Shown: piece by piece, positions 35,010 to 46,929 of the stretch
How the letters are laid out: every line of letters starts with the position of its first letter
Position numbering within the stretch: position 1 is the stretch's first letter
Source: Inia geoffrensis
Taxonomy: Eukaryota > Chordata > Mammalia > Artiodactyla > Iniidae
DNA length: 64,000 nt
Reading direction: 5' to 3'
Assembly (NCBI GenBank): GCA_036417435.1
Contig: CM070903.1
Span: 88,991,001-89,055,000 of the forward strand
Notes under the pieces: model-generated
The model's database searches: none
Told to the model about the DNA's origin: nothing
Seen by the model: the letters and a program-made list of their open reading frames with translations, nothing else
Position numbers and translations under genes: made by a program

Positions 35010-35535
35010 TTGATAAATGATCTATTACTGTATAACAAATTACCTCAAAACCTAGCTGCTTAAAATAGCAAACATTTATTATCTCTGAGGGTCAGGAATC
35101 TAGGAGGGGTGTAGCTGGCTGCTTTTGGCTCAAGGTCTCTCCTAAGGCTGAAGTTAAGATGCCAGCTGGGGCTGCAGGATCCATTTCCAAGATAGTTCAT
35201 CACATGGCTGTTGGCTGAGGCTGGTGGTCTTGGTTCTTGCCTGGCTGTTGGCAGAAGGCGTTGATTTTTCACCATACCTCTCCACAGGGCTGCCTGGGTG
35301 TCCTTATGATATGACAGCTGGATTTCCCAGAGTGACTGATTTAAGCGAAAAGGCAAGAGAGGAAACCATATTGCCTTCTGTGATCTAGTTTCGGAAATGA
35401 CATACCATTATTTCTGTAGTATTCTGTTGGTCACTCAGACCAACCCTATTACACTGTGAGATGCAACTACACAAGAATATGATCATTGGGGATCACTGGG
35501 GGCCGTCTTGGCAAACGGCTTCACCACAATCCAAT
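35010..35535 (-). mobile_element. MaLR-like LTR remnant
   Basis: Antisense pattern starting ctattactgtataacaaatt, then gcttaaaatagcaaacattt and ggctgcaggatcc, typical of an old LTR read backward. Subfamily uncertain. Confidence 0.5.
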
Positions 35536-35764
35536 TAAAAGATTCAGCATTATTAATTTAAAAAACAAAGCAGTTTTGTGGGAAAAAGAAAATTGTTTCC
35601 CATCCCCCCCTCCAGATTGAGATATGAAAGAAATTTAATTTATTTCATGGAACTGCATAAAGAGAACATTATATGAAATCATAGACAAGCTCTCAACAAT
35701 ATATCTAAAAGAGCTCTAGTATGAGTTACATATGAATTTTTTTTTATGCTCCAAAATTTATCAT

Positions 35765-36125
35765 ATATATGTTATATGATATTGGGAAGTGAGGCTTTGG
35801 GGAGGTAATTAAATTTAGATGAGGTCATGAGGTCATGGGGGGACGGGGTCCTCACTGTGGGAATTTTGTCCTCATAAGAAGAGACCTAAGAGTGTTCGTT
35901 TTCTCTCCTTTTCTCTCTCTCCCTCTCTCTCTCTTTCTGCCACGTGATGGTACAGCAAGAAGATGGCCATATGCCAATCAAGAAGAGAGTGCTTTCACCA
36001 GACACTGAACATGCCAGCACTTTGATCTTGGATTTCCCAGCCTCCAGAACTGCGAGAAATAAATTTCTGTTGTTTAATCTACCCAGGCTATGATATTCTA
36101 TTGTAGCAACCTGAACTGTCTGGTA
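35765..36125 (+). mobile_element. MLT1/MST-like LTR
   Basis: Sense LTR: ggaggtaattaaatttagat, gaggtcatgaggtcatgggg, tcctcataagaagagac, then ccagcctccagaactgcgag and aaataaatttctgttgttta. This is the standard MaLR order. A C/T-rich expansion lies at about 35900-35940. Confidence 0.82.
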
Positions 36126-36403
36126 CCCCTTAATGTAAACTGGTGGCATAGAAACAAAATATCACTAAGTGAAAGCACTGATATGAAAAATCTACACACT
36201 CAAAATTGAAAGTGTTCAGATGTACTAGTGTAATACAGAATAATCTTTAGGGAAATTGGAGTGATGTTTCTCAAATTGAGGTAATTCTGTCCCTGGGATT
36301 ATATATATCAGCGTACTGGGGATACTTAAAACCAAAGAATTAACATGTCTCATCTTTCTGAAGCATTAAATTTATGTGAAGATTTTGGGAGAAAGTTGTG
36401 AAT

Positions 36404-36589
36404 TTTTTTTTTTGCGGTATGCGGGCCTCTCACTGTTGCGGTGCACAGGCTCCGGACGCGCAGGCTCAGCGGCCATGGCTCACAGGCCCAGCCACTCCGC
36501 GGCATGTGGGATCTTCCCGGACCGGGGCACGAACCCGTGTCCCCTGCATCGGCAGGCGGACTCTCAACCACTGCGCCACCAGGGAAGCC
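36404..36589 (-). mobile_element. CHR-1-type SINE with internal deletion
   Basis: Antisense copy, target duplication TGTGAAT. Between gcctctcactgttg and cacaggctccgg about 25 bases present in the other copies are missing. Confidence 0.9.
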
Positions 36590-36599
36590 TGTGAATATT

Positions 36600-37420
36600 T
36601 TTTATTAAAACATTTTGTGACATAAGTCCACAAGAAAAATCAGTTGTTATCTTGTCTTTTTATGTCTTTTACCAGTTTTATGTTTTACATTTGTTCAATT
36701 TTTATATGTTTTAATATTTTTATATACCGGGAATTACTGGGAAATTTGGACTTTTGTATCATTAAGGAAACCTTGTTTATTTGCCCTTTTGCCCCCTCCC
36801 AATTGGGCACATTTTTGCTGTGAACCCACTTCCACTCTATTATTCATCCTCTGCCCCCTAGATCTAGACCATGTGATTTTTCAGTCACCCTGCCAAGACT
36901 CACACATTTAGTATTTTGAAAAGGTAGCCTCTTTTCAAACCCCTGCATACATTTGTTTGTGTATTTGCTTATATATGATTTAGATTGTAGAAAATAATTT
37001 TCTCACAAATCAGCTCAACTTCCTAACATAATTTCCCTTAATTAAATCTTTTGTTTATAAATATGAAGCTTAGTTTTACTTTCCTTGGTGGCGAGTTCCC
37101 TTGTAATACAAATATATCTGAAATTCTGCTTTAAAAAGTACTGTAATTCCTCTCTTTTTCTTCTTAGAAATGTAATATTATACATTTAAAATTGTATTTT
37201 CAACTAGGACCACCCATGGGTAGTGGCAAATGAAAATTTTGATGTACAGTATAAGCTTAAAACCTATGAATATGTTAATTATTCATACTCGAATAAAGAA
37301 AATAACTGAAATGACCAAAGGTTGTGAGCAAGTGGCATTTTCCCTGAAGACTACCTTATTGGCAGAAAATAAAAGAATTAGCATTACTACAATCACAGTA
37401 GGGAGAGTCAGCAGTAATCA
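36600..37420. other. Intergenic, no gene seen
   Basis: A+T-rich, no confidently named repeat. Confidence 0.4.
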
Positions 37421-37434
37421 AAAATTGTAGAATG

Positions 37435-37760
37435 GGGCTTCCCTGGTGACGCAGTGGTTGAGAATCTGCCTGCCAACGCAGGGGACACGGGTTCAAGCCC
37501 TAGTTTGGGAAGATCCCACATGCCACGGAGCAACTAGGCCCGTGAGCCACAATTACTGAGCCTGTGCATCTGGAGCCTGTGCTCCGCAACAAGAGAGGCC
37601 GCAATAGTGAGAGGCCCACGCACCACAATGAAGAGTGGTCCCCGCTTGCCACAACTAGAGAAGGCCTTCGCACAGAAACTAAGAGCCAACACAGCCAAAA
37701 ATAAATAAATAAGTAAAATTAAAAACAACCAACCAAAAAAAACTATTCCCTTTAAAAAAA
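37435..37760 (+). mobile_element. Long-form CHR SINE
   Basis: Sense copy. Target-site duplication AAAATTGTAGAATG (37421-37434 and 37761-37774). The tail is irregular, with extra A-rich and CCAA-rich text. Confidence 0.93.
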
Positions 37761-37774
37761 AAAATTGTAGAATG

Positions 37775-38340
37775 TATTCAGATGCTAGGCTATGCTAGGT
37801 TAACAAATTAACCTCAAAATCTTAGTGGCTTAATAGTAGTGGTTATTTTTCACTTGACCAGTCAACTGTGGGTCCAGTTGCTCTGCAGGGCAGCTCTGTT
37901 CCAAACAGGGACTCAAGAATCTAGTTTGGGCTTCCCTGGTGGCACAGTGGTTGAGAATCTGCCTGCCAATGCAAGGGACACGGGTTCGAGCCCTGGTCTC
38001 GGAAGATCCCACATGCCGCGGAGCAACTAGCACCGTGAGCCACAATTACTGACCCTGCGCCTCTGGAGCCTGTGCTCTGCAACAAGAGAGGTCGCGATAG
38101 TGAGAGGCCGGCGCACCGCGATGAGGAGTGGCCCTCACTTGCTGCAACTAGAGAAAGCCCTCGCACAGAAACGAAGAGCCAACACAGCCGTAAATAGATA
38201 AATAAATAAATAATTAAAAAAAAAAAAGAATCTAGTTTGCTTCCATCTTGTGACTGCTATCTCAAAACCTGGCTTCCAGATTGGAAGATCACATACTGGC
38301 TCTTAAAAGCTTTGAGTTAGAAATGACATACATTATTTTC
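37775..38340 (-). mobile_element. MaLR-like LTR remnant split by a SINE
   Basis: Antisense LTR-like text (ggttaacaaattaacctcaa, cttagtggcttaatagtag) similar to the LTR at 35.0-35.5 kb. It continues after the SINE at 37928-38226. Confidence 0.45.
37928..38226 (+). mobile_element. Long-form CHR SINE
   Basis: Sense copy inside an older LTR. Target-site duplication AGAATCTAGTTT (37916-37927 and 38227-38238). Confidence 0.94.
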
Positions 38341-39980
38341 TTTCCCAACCCAAAGCTAGTCACACAGGCTTATCTAACTGCAAGTGTCTACGGAAATGTG
38401 GAGTAGCACATGTATATTTGGTGAGGAGTACAGGACTCTACCATTGGTTCTTCTTCAAGCATGAGTCTTATTATTATGGAGGTGCAAAATAGCTGGAACC
38501 TTAGCGTGACTTACGGGGATAAAGTCAGAGTAACTGCATAAAATGACCCATCTTTCAGTGGTTTTTAAAAACCAACCCCACAAATTATGAAGAAAGTCAC
38601 TAAAAGTTTTAAACAAAAATGAAATAATTAAAGCTGCCTTTGAAATTATTTTCAGAATTCTCGTGGACAATGATGCTACTGAATGGGAGAAAGTTTGGAG
38701 AAGGTTTGGTACTGCAGATTTAGCTAAAATATGTTTTGCCTCAAAAATTGGTATCCAAGCTGAAACAATTGACCTTTCTGAACTATACTGTTGAAGGACA
38801 CATTTTTATATGCTCAAAACATGTATGCAAACATGTTGATGACAAACATTATTGACCTAGCTTCTCATTGATTTTTGTTTACTATTGTTTACAATGAGAA
38901 TATTTGTGAATTCATGTTTATTTGCAAATTGCCAACAAAAATATTTTCAACAAGATGACGAATTTTTAGTGAACAGAATAGAAACTGAAAAAATTAATAA
39001 ATGTGGTGGAATCTATCACATGTAAAGTTGGGAGGTGCTTATCTCCTGAATTTATTAGCTAATACTGTAGAATTTATTGAGAACATTTCACAGGATGGTA
39101 AAAATGATAAATTGTGAATGTTTTTACTGAAAACAATAGTGTTGCTTCAATGAAAAATGAACTTTGAGGGTAAATCTTGAGGATTGAAGAAGAAGGTTGA
39201 TCTTGAGGGTCATGAACCATTTGAGACTGTTAAATATACATGTGATTGAAAATTATAGCTTTAATGGTAAAATTTCACTTTCTTCATTGAAAATTGTCTT
39301 TTGACAAGTAATCCCCCAATTGTAAAATATACTGACCCTGGATTAAGGAGCCTATCATTCTTTCCTATGTCACTAGTGACTTGTTCTTACAGAATGACTA
39401 ACATTAAATTAGCCTGATGTTTCTGCTTGCACCCACTTACCTTTGTAGCTGCATTCTGAGTGCCTCCTCTTGACGATTTCCCTTCATAGCTTGAAATGTA
39501 GTAAAAGCAAACACATACAAACAAACCTCTTGTTATCCCTTCCTACACATTTATGGGGCTCTGGGTCTTCAAAATATCCTCACCTCAAGGGAACAGAGAA
39601 AATTGAGAAGAAATTGAAAATATGTTTGGTAGGAGCTTGCTTGAATCCAATTTTTCAAATTGGTGTTCACTGTTACAGAATCCTGTCAATTTACCACAAG
39701 ACATGCTTTTACTAAAATTTTCCCTAGCAATGACTAATTCAAAACATTGTTTCTATATTCAAACAAACATAACATAAAGTAGGATACAAGAGTTCTAATA
39801 GGCATTTTTTTATTCTGGAGATCCCCACTGGGTATGCCAAGACGGTCAGATCTACATTGGTTTTTGATGGCTTTTCCTGCCTAGTCCTGCTTTATTCCCT
39901 CTAACTCTGATAGATCTCACCCCCCGATAAAACTCTTGCACTCCTAATACTACCTTAGTGTCTGCTTACTCAAGGACCTG
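38341..39980. other. Intergenic, no gene seen
   Basis: A+T-rich, with no confidently named repeat and no domain-bearing ORF. Confidence 0.4.
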
Positions 39981-39989
39981 AAGTGATGC

Positions 39990-41395
39990 AGTAAGGCACC
40001 AGCAGTGAAGATTATGAACTGGATCATTCACCATGTGACTGGCATCCCAAGTGGTATGTGTGGCAAAGATAGTTTCTAGCACAAGATGGCAGCCAAGTTG
40101 TTTACACTTTCACCATTGGTGATTTGGGAAAATGTTCTGGTGGAGAATGCCTTGACTGGTACAATAATTCAAGCTTTTGAAAAGTGCCAGGACGGTAGTG
40201 GGTGAACAATGAAAACAATGACATGAAATTTGCTGACTGATAGTGAGTTGCATTGATGTTTTACAGGGGGCTAAAGAAATGTTGAGGGCATTTAACAAAC
40301 ACTTGAAAACTAAGTGTGAATGTCGTAAGACCTCTTTGGTAATTGCAAAAGACCTTTATCTCCTGCAGTGAGAGAACAAAAATTGCTGAAAACCATACGC
40401 AGTACTTAGTTTGAGTCACTGGCCTTCAAAGACAATTGACTTCTTAGCTAAGGCAGGACTGCTATGTCAAGGTGAGGGCTTTGGTTGGAAAACTTGGGTC
40501 CCTGATGTATGGGATGAGGATATTTGTGTGGATAACCTCAAAGATTTTGAATCCCCAGATTCCTCTGAACTGTCAGAGTCTGCAGAGATATCCCGCCCCT
40601 CCATATTAAGAGCTAGTACTCCTATCTTCTGTCCCCCATGGGGGAAGACACTACAGAGGACTCTCTTCTGCAAAGCAGTGGAGGCTCCCTCAAGATCTGT
40701 CCTTGCTTCCTCTTCTGGCTTCCAGGCCAATAACTAAGATTAAGTCACAACATAACCCATCCAAGGACATGCTGGACTTGACATGGAAAGAAAGAAACCA
40801 ACCAAAGGAGCTGCAAAAATGAGTCAGCATGTACTGACAGGAGCCAGGGAACGTTCTTGATCAAAGTGACTAAAATTTAAGACTGGATAAGGAAGAGGTT
40901 ATTGACTTGGGGCCACTTTCTTAGGATATGAGATTTAACATCCTGACAAGGATGCCAGAGGATGGTGCAAACTCAGAGCTAGGATGACTCTTAGAAGCTT
41001 GGAGAAAGCAATGGCCCAGGCTGAATGAAATTTAAATGCCTGAACTACCATGGCTGATGGTGGAGGAAGGGATTAAAAGGCTTAGGAATTGGGCATGCCA
41101 AAATGTTTATATTATGCACCACCAGAAAACCCACCAAGGAATTATAGCCCAAGACCCAGAGGACACATCATTACCAAGACCATCATGAGTGCATAAATGA
41201 GAGGGGAATAACTAACAAGGTCAGTGGTGGCTCTCCTTTGTAGGTTATAACTGATGGAAGGAGAAGTTGTCACAGAGCTTGGCTCATGATAGCAATGGGA
41301 ACAATGGGACCCCAGAGTTATAGAGGCCAGAGGGTGATGCTTATCTGCCAGAAGCCAGGGGGTTGCAATTATTGCAATGTCCAGAGGGGCTGGAA
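39990..41395 (+). mobile_element. Possible class III endogenous retrovirus internal remnant
   Basis: The stretch reads like diverged retroviral internal sequence: degraded phrases in more than one frame, and a location beside MaLR LTRs and a pol remnant at 43.7 kb. Many stops and frameshifts. One open segment (40411-40737) has no clear domain. Dead copy, assignment tentative. Confidence 0.35.
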
Positions 41396-41399
41396 TGGC

Positions 41400-41785
41400 A
41401 GCTGTCTTAGTCAGCTTGGGCTTTTATAACAAATACCATACATTCAGTGGCTTACACAGCAGAAATTTATTTCTCACCCTTCTGGAGGCTGAAAGTCAGA
41501 GATCAAGGTGCCAGCACGTGTGGTGGTTTCTGGTGAGGGCCCTCATCCTGGTTTATAAACAGCAGCCTTCTTGCTGTATCCTCACATGGTAGAGAGAAGA
41601 AGATCTGGTCCCCACCGCTACTTACAAGGATGCTAATCTCATCATGGAGGTACTACCATCATGATCTCATCTGAATTTAATTACTCCCCAAAGGCTCCAC
41701 CTCCAAATATCATCACATTGGGGATTAAGGCTTTAAATGTATGGCTTTTGTGGGGACACAAACATTCAGTTCATTGAGGCAGGCT
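41400..41785 (-). mobile_element. MaLR (MLT1/MST-like) LTR
   Basis: Antisense LTR with cttagtcagcttgggctttt, cagaaatttatttctcaccc, ggaggctgaaagtcagagat and ctccacctccaaatatcatc, the standard inverted order. Confidence 0.82.
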
Positions 41786-41944
41786 TGAACCACATAACGT
41801 TGTGAAGATGGTTAACAGAGCATGGCATCCCTAGAGACAAAAGAGATGAGCAGGCAATGAGGGTGCTGTTTAGTACATATAATCAAAAGAAAGTGGCAAT
41901 GGATAAGCAGGAAACTGAGGGTTATCTTCCATTAAAAAGTAAAG

Positions 41945-42240
41945 ATGAAAGGTGACATATTATATGAATCCATGTATATGAAATGTCTAGAATAGGCAAG
42001 TCCATAGAGATAGAAAGTAGATTAGTAGTTGTCAGGGGCTGGTGGGGGGTTGGTGGGCTAGAAAATAGTGACAACTACTTAATAGGTACAGATTTTCTTT
42101 TTAGAGGTAATAAACTGTTTTGGAATTAGATAGGGGTGATAATTGTGCAACATTGTGAATGTGCTAAAAATCACTAAATTGTACACTCCTAAAGTGGTTA
42201 AAATGATGAATTTTGTGCTATGTAAATCTTACCTTAATTT
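41945..42240 (+). repeat. L1 3'UTR-like fragment
   Basis: Contains ggtgacatattatatgaatc, agattagtagttgtcagggg and cactaaattgtacactccta, a pattern seen at the 3' ends of old L1 elements. A diverged relative of the end phrase appears near 46410. Confidence 0.55.
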
Positions 42241-42524
42241 GAAAAGAGATGATCCCTTGCCCAGACCTGAATCAGTGTTCAGGTCCAGAACCTGCTACAT
42301 GAAGAGGTAGCTAGATTCCCAGGAGAAAGTTCTCTGAAATACCACAGGAAGTACATGCCCTGATGGTAGCCTCAGTCTTTGCCCAAAGGGACCTATGGCC
42401 ATTTATTCAGGTGACAGTTCTGTTCACTGAGGAAAGGGAACTGTCCAGACATGTTGAAGACTATTAACGCTGCAGGAAATAAGTTGACATTGATAAACAG
42501 AAACCCAAAGTGTCATAATGCCCC

Positions 42525-42647
42525 TATATTAGTCTGCTTGGGTTGCCATAACAAAATACTACAGACTGGATGGATTAAACAACAGAAATTTATTTCTCAC
42601 AGTTCTGGAGGTTGGGAAGTCCAAGATCAAGGTGATGTCAAGGTACG

Positions 42648-42678
<31 letters not shown>

Positions 42679-43250
42679 TTATGGCTGTGTTGGGTCCTCG
42701 TTTCTATGCAAGGGCTTTTCCTAGTTGTGACAAGCTGGGGCCACTCTTCATCGCAGTGCGCGGGCCTCTCACTATCTCGGCCTCTCTTGTTGCGGAGCAC
42801 AGGCTCCAGACACACAGGCTCAGTAGTTGTGGCGCACAGGTCCAGCTGCTCTGCGGCATGTGGGATCCTCCCAGACCAAGGCCCGAACCCGTGTCCCCTG
42901 CATCGGCAGGCAGACTCTCAACCACAGCGCCACCAGGGAAGCCCCCAAGCCCCCAAGGTAGGTTTTATTCTGAGACCTCTTCTCTTCACTTGTACGTAGT
43001 CACCATCTCCCTATATGCTCACATGACCTCTTCTATGTGCACATGTGAAGAGAGAAAGAATGAACTCTCTGTTGTATCTTCTTTTAAGGGCACCAATCCT
43101 ATTGGATCAAGTTCCCACCCTTATGATCTCACTTAATCTTAATTACTTATGTCCTTACAGAACTCATTTCCGAATAGAGCTACACTGGAGGCTAGGTCTT
43201 CAATATATGAATTTTTAAGGGACACCAACATTCAGTCCATAATATGCCCT
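42525..43250 (-). mobile_element. MaLR (MLT1/MST-like) LTR split by a SINE
   Basis: Antisense LTR: tattagtctgcttgggttgc, ccataacaaaatactacaga, ttatttctcacagttctgga. Past the SINE it continues with cttatgtccttacagaactc and caacattcagtccataatat. Confidence 0.85.
42647..42952 (-). mobile_element. Long-form CHR SINE
   Basis: Antisense copy with a T tail of about 28 bases, ending caccagggaagcccc. Short target duplication CAAGGTA on both sides, within the MaLR LTR. Confidence 0.9.
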
Positions 43251-43259
43251 ATTAGTTTG

Positions 43260-43835
43260 GAAGCACATCGGGGGCAGGTAATGAATGGAGTCTTGATCAA
43301 AGTATGACTTCCCACTGGCCCATTAGACTGCATACCCACCTGGTGTTCATTTTCATGTTGCTAAATTGGGAACGACATTCTTGGCGATGTCAAGCATGTC
43401 ATAGCCCCATAATGGGTCTTGGTTTGTGAAGTAAGAAATATCATACCAGGGAAAACTAAGTGGAAGCCTTTGAAACTTCTCACCCTTACCCCCAGCCAAA
43501 ACAGTAAATCAAAAACAATGTTGCATCCCGGAGAAGACAGTGGAGTGCGTCCCTTAAATATCTAAAAGATGCAAAGATGATAATCACGATTTAATCCACC
43601 AGACTGGCCTCTGCAGAAGCCATATATATCCTGCAGAATAACTGTAGACTACCTCGCTGTAATAGCCTCGCTGCAGTAGTCATGCTGGGTGTAGTATTTT
43701 TGTTAGAACAGATGAATGTGGCTTCAGGTACATAATTTGTGGTTACTGATTTTGGTAAATAAATTCTTTTCCATCCCAGTGAGGAAAGAGGATCATGAAC
43801 ATTTGCATTCACATGAAGTGGATAACAAAACCTTA
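43260..43835 (+). mobile_element. Class III ERV (ERVL-like) pol remnant
   Basis: Diverged internal sequence. Around 43740-43830 the translated text resembles a short part of an ERVL reverse transcriptase, in two frames and with stop codons. It breaks off where the L1 begins. Inactive. Confidence 0.5.
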
Positions 43836-46055
43836 CACCTAATGGAACTAGAAAAAGAAGAACAAACAAAACCAAAAGTTAGTAGAAGGAAAGAAACAAG
43901 ATAGATCAGAACAGAAGTAAATGAAATAGAGACTTAAAAAATAGAAAAGATTAATTTAACTAAGAGCTGATTTTTGAAAAGATAAAACTTAAAAAAAAAT
44001 TTATTTATTTTTGGCTGCATTGGGTCTTCGTTGCTGCATGCGGGCTTTCTCTAGTTGCGGCGAGCGGGGCTACTCTTTGTTGTGGTGCCTGGACTTCTTG
44101 TTGTGGTGGCTTCTCTTGTTGTGAAGCATGGGCTCTAGGTGTGTGGGCTTCAGTAGTTGTGGCACATGGGCTCAGTAGCTGTGGCTCGCAGGCTCTAGAG
44201 CTCATGCTCAGTAGTTGTGGCACATGGGCTTAGTTGCTCCGCGGCATGTGGGATCTTCTTGGACCAGGGATCAAACCCGTGTCCCATGCATCAGCAGGCA
44301 GATTCTTAACCACTACGCCACCAGGGAAGTCCCAAAAAAATTAACAAAATTGATAATGCTTTTGCCAGACCCATCAAGAAAGCAATTAAAAATTAAATAA
44401 ATAAAATCATAAATGAAAGAGGTTACAACTAACACCACAGAATTACATAAAAGATCACTACAAACAAATACATGCCAATAAAATGGACAATGTAGAAAGA
44501 ATGGATAAATTCCTAGAAATGCACAATTTCCCAAGACTGAATCAGGAAGAAATAGAAAATATGAATAGACCAATTATCAGTAATGAAATTAAATTAGTAA
44601 TCTAAAAAACTCCAAACAAAAAGGTCCAGGACCAGACAGCTTCACAGATGAATTCTGCCAAACATTTAAAGAAATTCTGTCCTTCTCAGATTATTCCAAA
44701 AAATTGAAGAGGAAGGAATGCTTCTGAACTTACTCTACAAAGCCAGCTTCACCCTGATACTAAAATCAGTCAAAGACACTGCAAAAAACAAAATTATAGG
44801 CCAATATCACAGAATGTAGATGCAAAAATCCTCAACAAAATATTAGCAAACCAAATTCAGCAATATGTAAAAAGTATCATGTACCTTGATATAGTGGGAT
44901 TTATCCTAGGGATGCAAGGATGGTTCAGTATTTGTAAATCAATCAACATGATACACCACATTAACAAAAGGGAGGATAAAAATCACATGATCACCCCACA
45001 GATGCAGAAAAAGCATTTGACAAAATTCAATATCCATTTATGATAAAAATCTCTCAGCAAAGTGGGTACAGAGGGCATATACCTCAACATAATAAGGGCC
45101 ATATATGACAAACCTATAGCCAACATCATACTCAATGGTGAAAAGCTGAAAGCATTTCTTCTAAGATCAGGAACAAGATAAGAATGTCCACTCTTGCCAC
45201 TTTTATTCAACATAGTATTGGAAACCCTAGCCACAGCCATCAGAGAAGAAAAGGAAATAAAAGGAATCCAAATTGGAAAGGAAGAAGTAAAGCTGTCACT
45301 GTTTGCAGATGACACAATACTATATATAGAAAATCCTAAAGATGCCACCAGAAAACTACTAGGACTAATCAATGAATTTGGTAAAGTTGCAGGATGCAAA
45401 ATTTTTATACAGGAATCTGTTGCAATTTTATACACTAACAACAAACTATCAGAAAGAGAAATTAAGGAAATGATTCCATTTACCATGATATCAAAAAGGA
45501 TAAAACACCTGGGAATAAACCTACCTAATGAGGTAAAAGACCTGTACTCAGAAAACTATGACACTGATGAAAGAAATTGAAGATGACACAGACAGATGGA
45601 AAGATATACTGTGTTCATGGATTGGAAGAATCAGTACTGTTAAAATGACAATAATACCCCTGGGAATCTACAGATTTAATGCAATCCCTATCAAAATACT
45701 AATGGCATTTTCACAAACTAGAACAAATAATTCTAAAATTTGTATGGAAACACAAAGACCCTGAACAGCCAAAACAATCTTGAGAAAGAAGAACAGAGCT
45801 GGAGTTATCATGCTCCCTGTCTTCAGACTATACTACAAAACTACAGTAATCAAAGCAGCATGGCACTGGCATAAAAACAGACAGATCAATGGAACAGGAT
45901 AGAGAGCCCAGAAATAAACTCATACTTATATAGTCAATTAATCTATGACAAAAGAGGCAAGAATATACAATGGGGAAAAGACAGCCTCTTCAATAAATGG
46001 CGATGGGGAAACTGGACAGTTTCATATGTAAGAATCAAACCAGACTACTTAAAAA
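43836..46055 (+). mobile_element. L1 ORF2 fragment, disrupted
   Basis: Sense LINE-1 ORF2, truncated at both ends. The reverse-transcriptase part (open frame 45194-45580, continuing in a shifted frame at 45558-45764) keeps the FADD active-site motif. Frameshifts, stops and a nested SINE at 43988-44335 inactivate it. It ends near agaatcaaaccagactactt. Confidence 0.82.
43992..44333 (-). mobile_element. Long-form CHR SINE nested in L1
   Basis: Antisense copy: ttatttatttttggctgcat near the tail, gccaccagggaagtcc at the head. The A-rich target makes the duplication ambiguous. Confidence 0.9.
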
Positions 46056-46089
46056 CAGTGTGGCCATTTAAAAACTCGACATATAAAGC

Positions 46090-46658
46090 ATGTATATATA
46101 AACAAAATTAGTTCAGAAAAACAATTTGTTTTCTACCTAAGCATGATGGATTACTCTCCCCAAATGGCCTGTGTACACTAGCTGTGGGTGTGATTGCTGA
46201 ACAGTCAATGTATTTATTAAGTCATTTCTAGAAAACAGTCAATTTGGTGTGCTGGCGGTAGCATTGGATGGTGTGTTTCAACCAAAGAAACAGCTTTAAT
46301 TTCCTGCAGAAGTTTGCCTACTACTAAGGCACATCTTTCTATAAGTAGGTCTCCTTGACATTTTAATTAATGATTAAAAAATAAGTACACAACGTTGTGC
46401 ATGTACTTAATGGCACTGAACTGAACACTTAAAATGGTGAAAATGGTAAATTTATGTTATGCATATTTTACGTGCCTCCCCCCCACCCCGGAAATATTCC
46501 TATGGGTTAATTTACAAGTTAACAGAATTTTAGAGCTGGGATTTTCTCAGCTCATCTTTCAATGTCAACCCTGAAAGTGTTGAGGTTGACTATGAGAGGA
46601 TGTGACATTTTGGCCTTAGCCAGTCTCTTCCTAGTCTTTCCTGTTTTGCAGGCGAGGC
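46090..46658. other. Intergenic upstream of ZMAT3
   Basis: Includes an old L1 3'-end-like stretch near 46400-46470 (gcactgaactgaacacttaa). No gene seen. Confidence 0.45.
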
Positions 46659-46659
46659 T

Positions 46660-46703
<44 letters not shown>

Positions 46704-46710
46704 CGCGCGC
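46660..46710. repeat. (TG)n(CG)n alternating tract
   Basis: About seventeen TG units pass directly into about eight CG units. Alternating purine-pyrimidine, Z-DNA-prone, 230-800 bases upstream of the likely ZMAT3 start sites. Confidence 0.95.
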
Positions 46711-46929
46711 TCAAGAGAAGGTCTTCTCTATCCCTTGCCCACTCTGATGCTGGGGAGAGGGCAAGTCTGTCTGTCTCTCTCCCTCTCCCTCCGTGTTTTC
46801 TTGTGTGATTGGAGACCACTGAGTAGGCAGCCGGACTAGTCTTCCTCCTTCCCAGGGAAAGGTGCAATTTAAAGGTTCTGTCGCAGGAGGTTAAAAGATC
46901 CTGGATATTTTGGCCACTCCACTCTGCCG

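Noticed and set aside
40411..40737. 108-codon ORF as a novel gene
   Set aside because: Lies in retroelement-like text with stops and frameshifts around it and no clear domain. Best explained as part of a decayed element.
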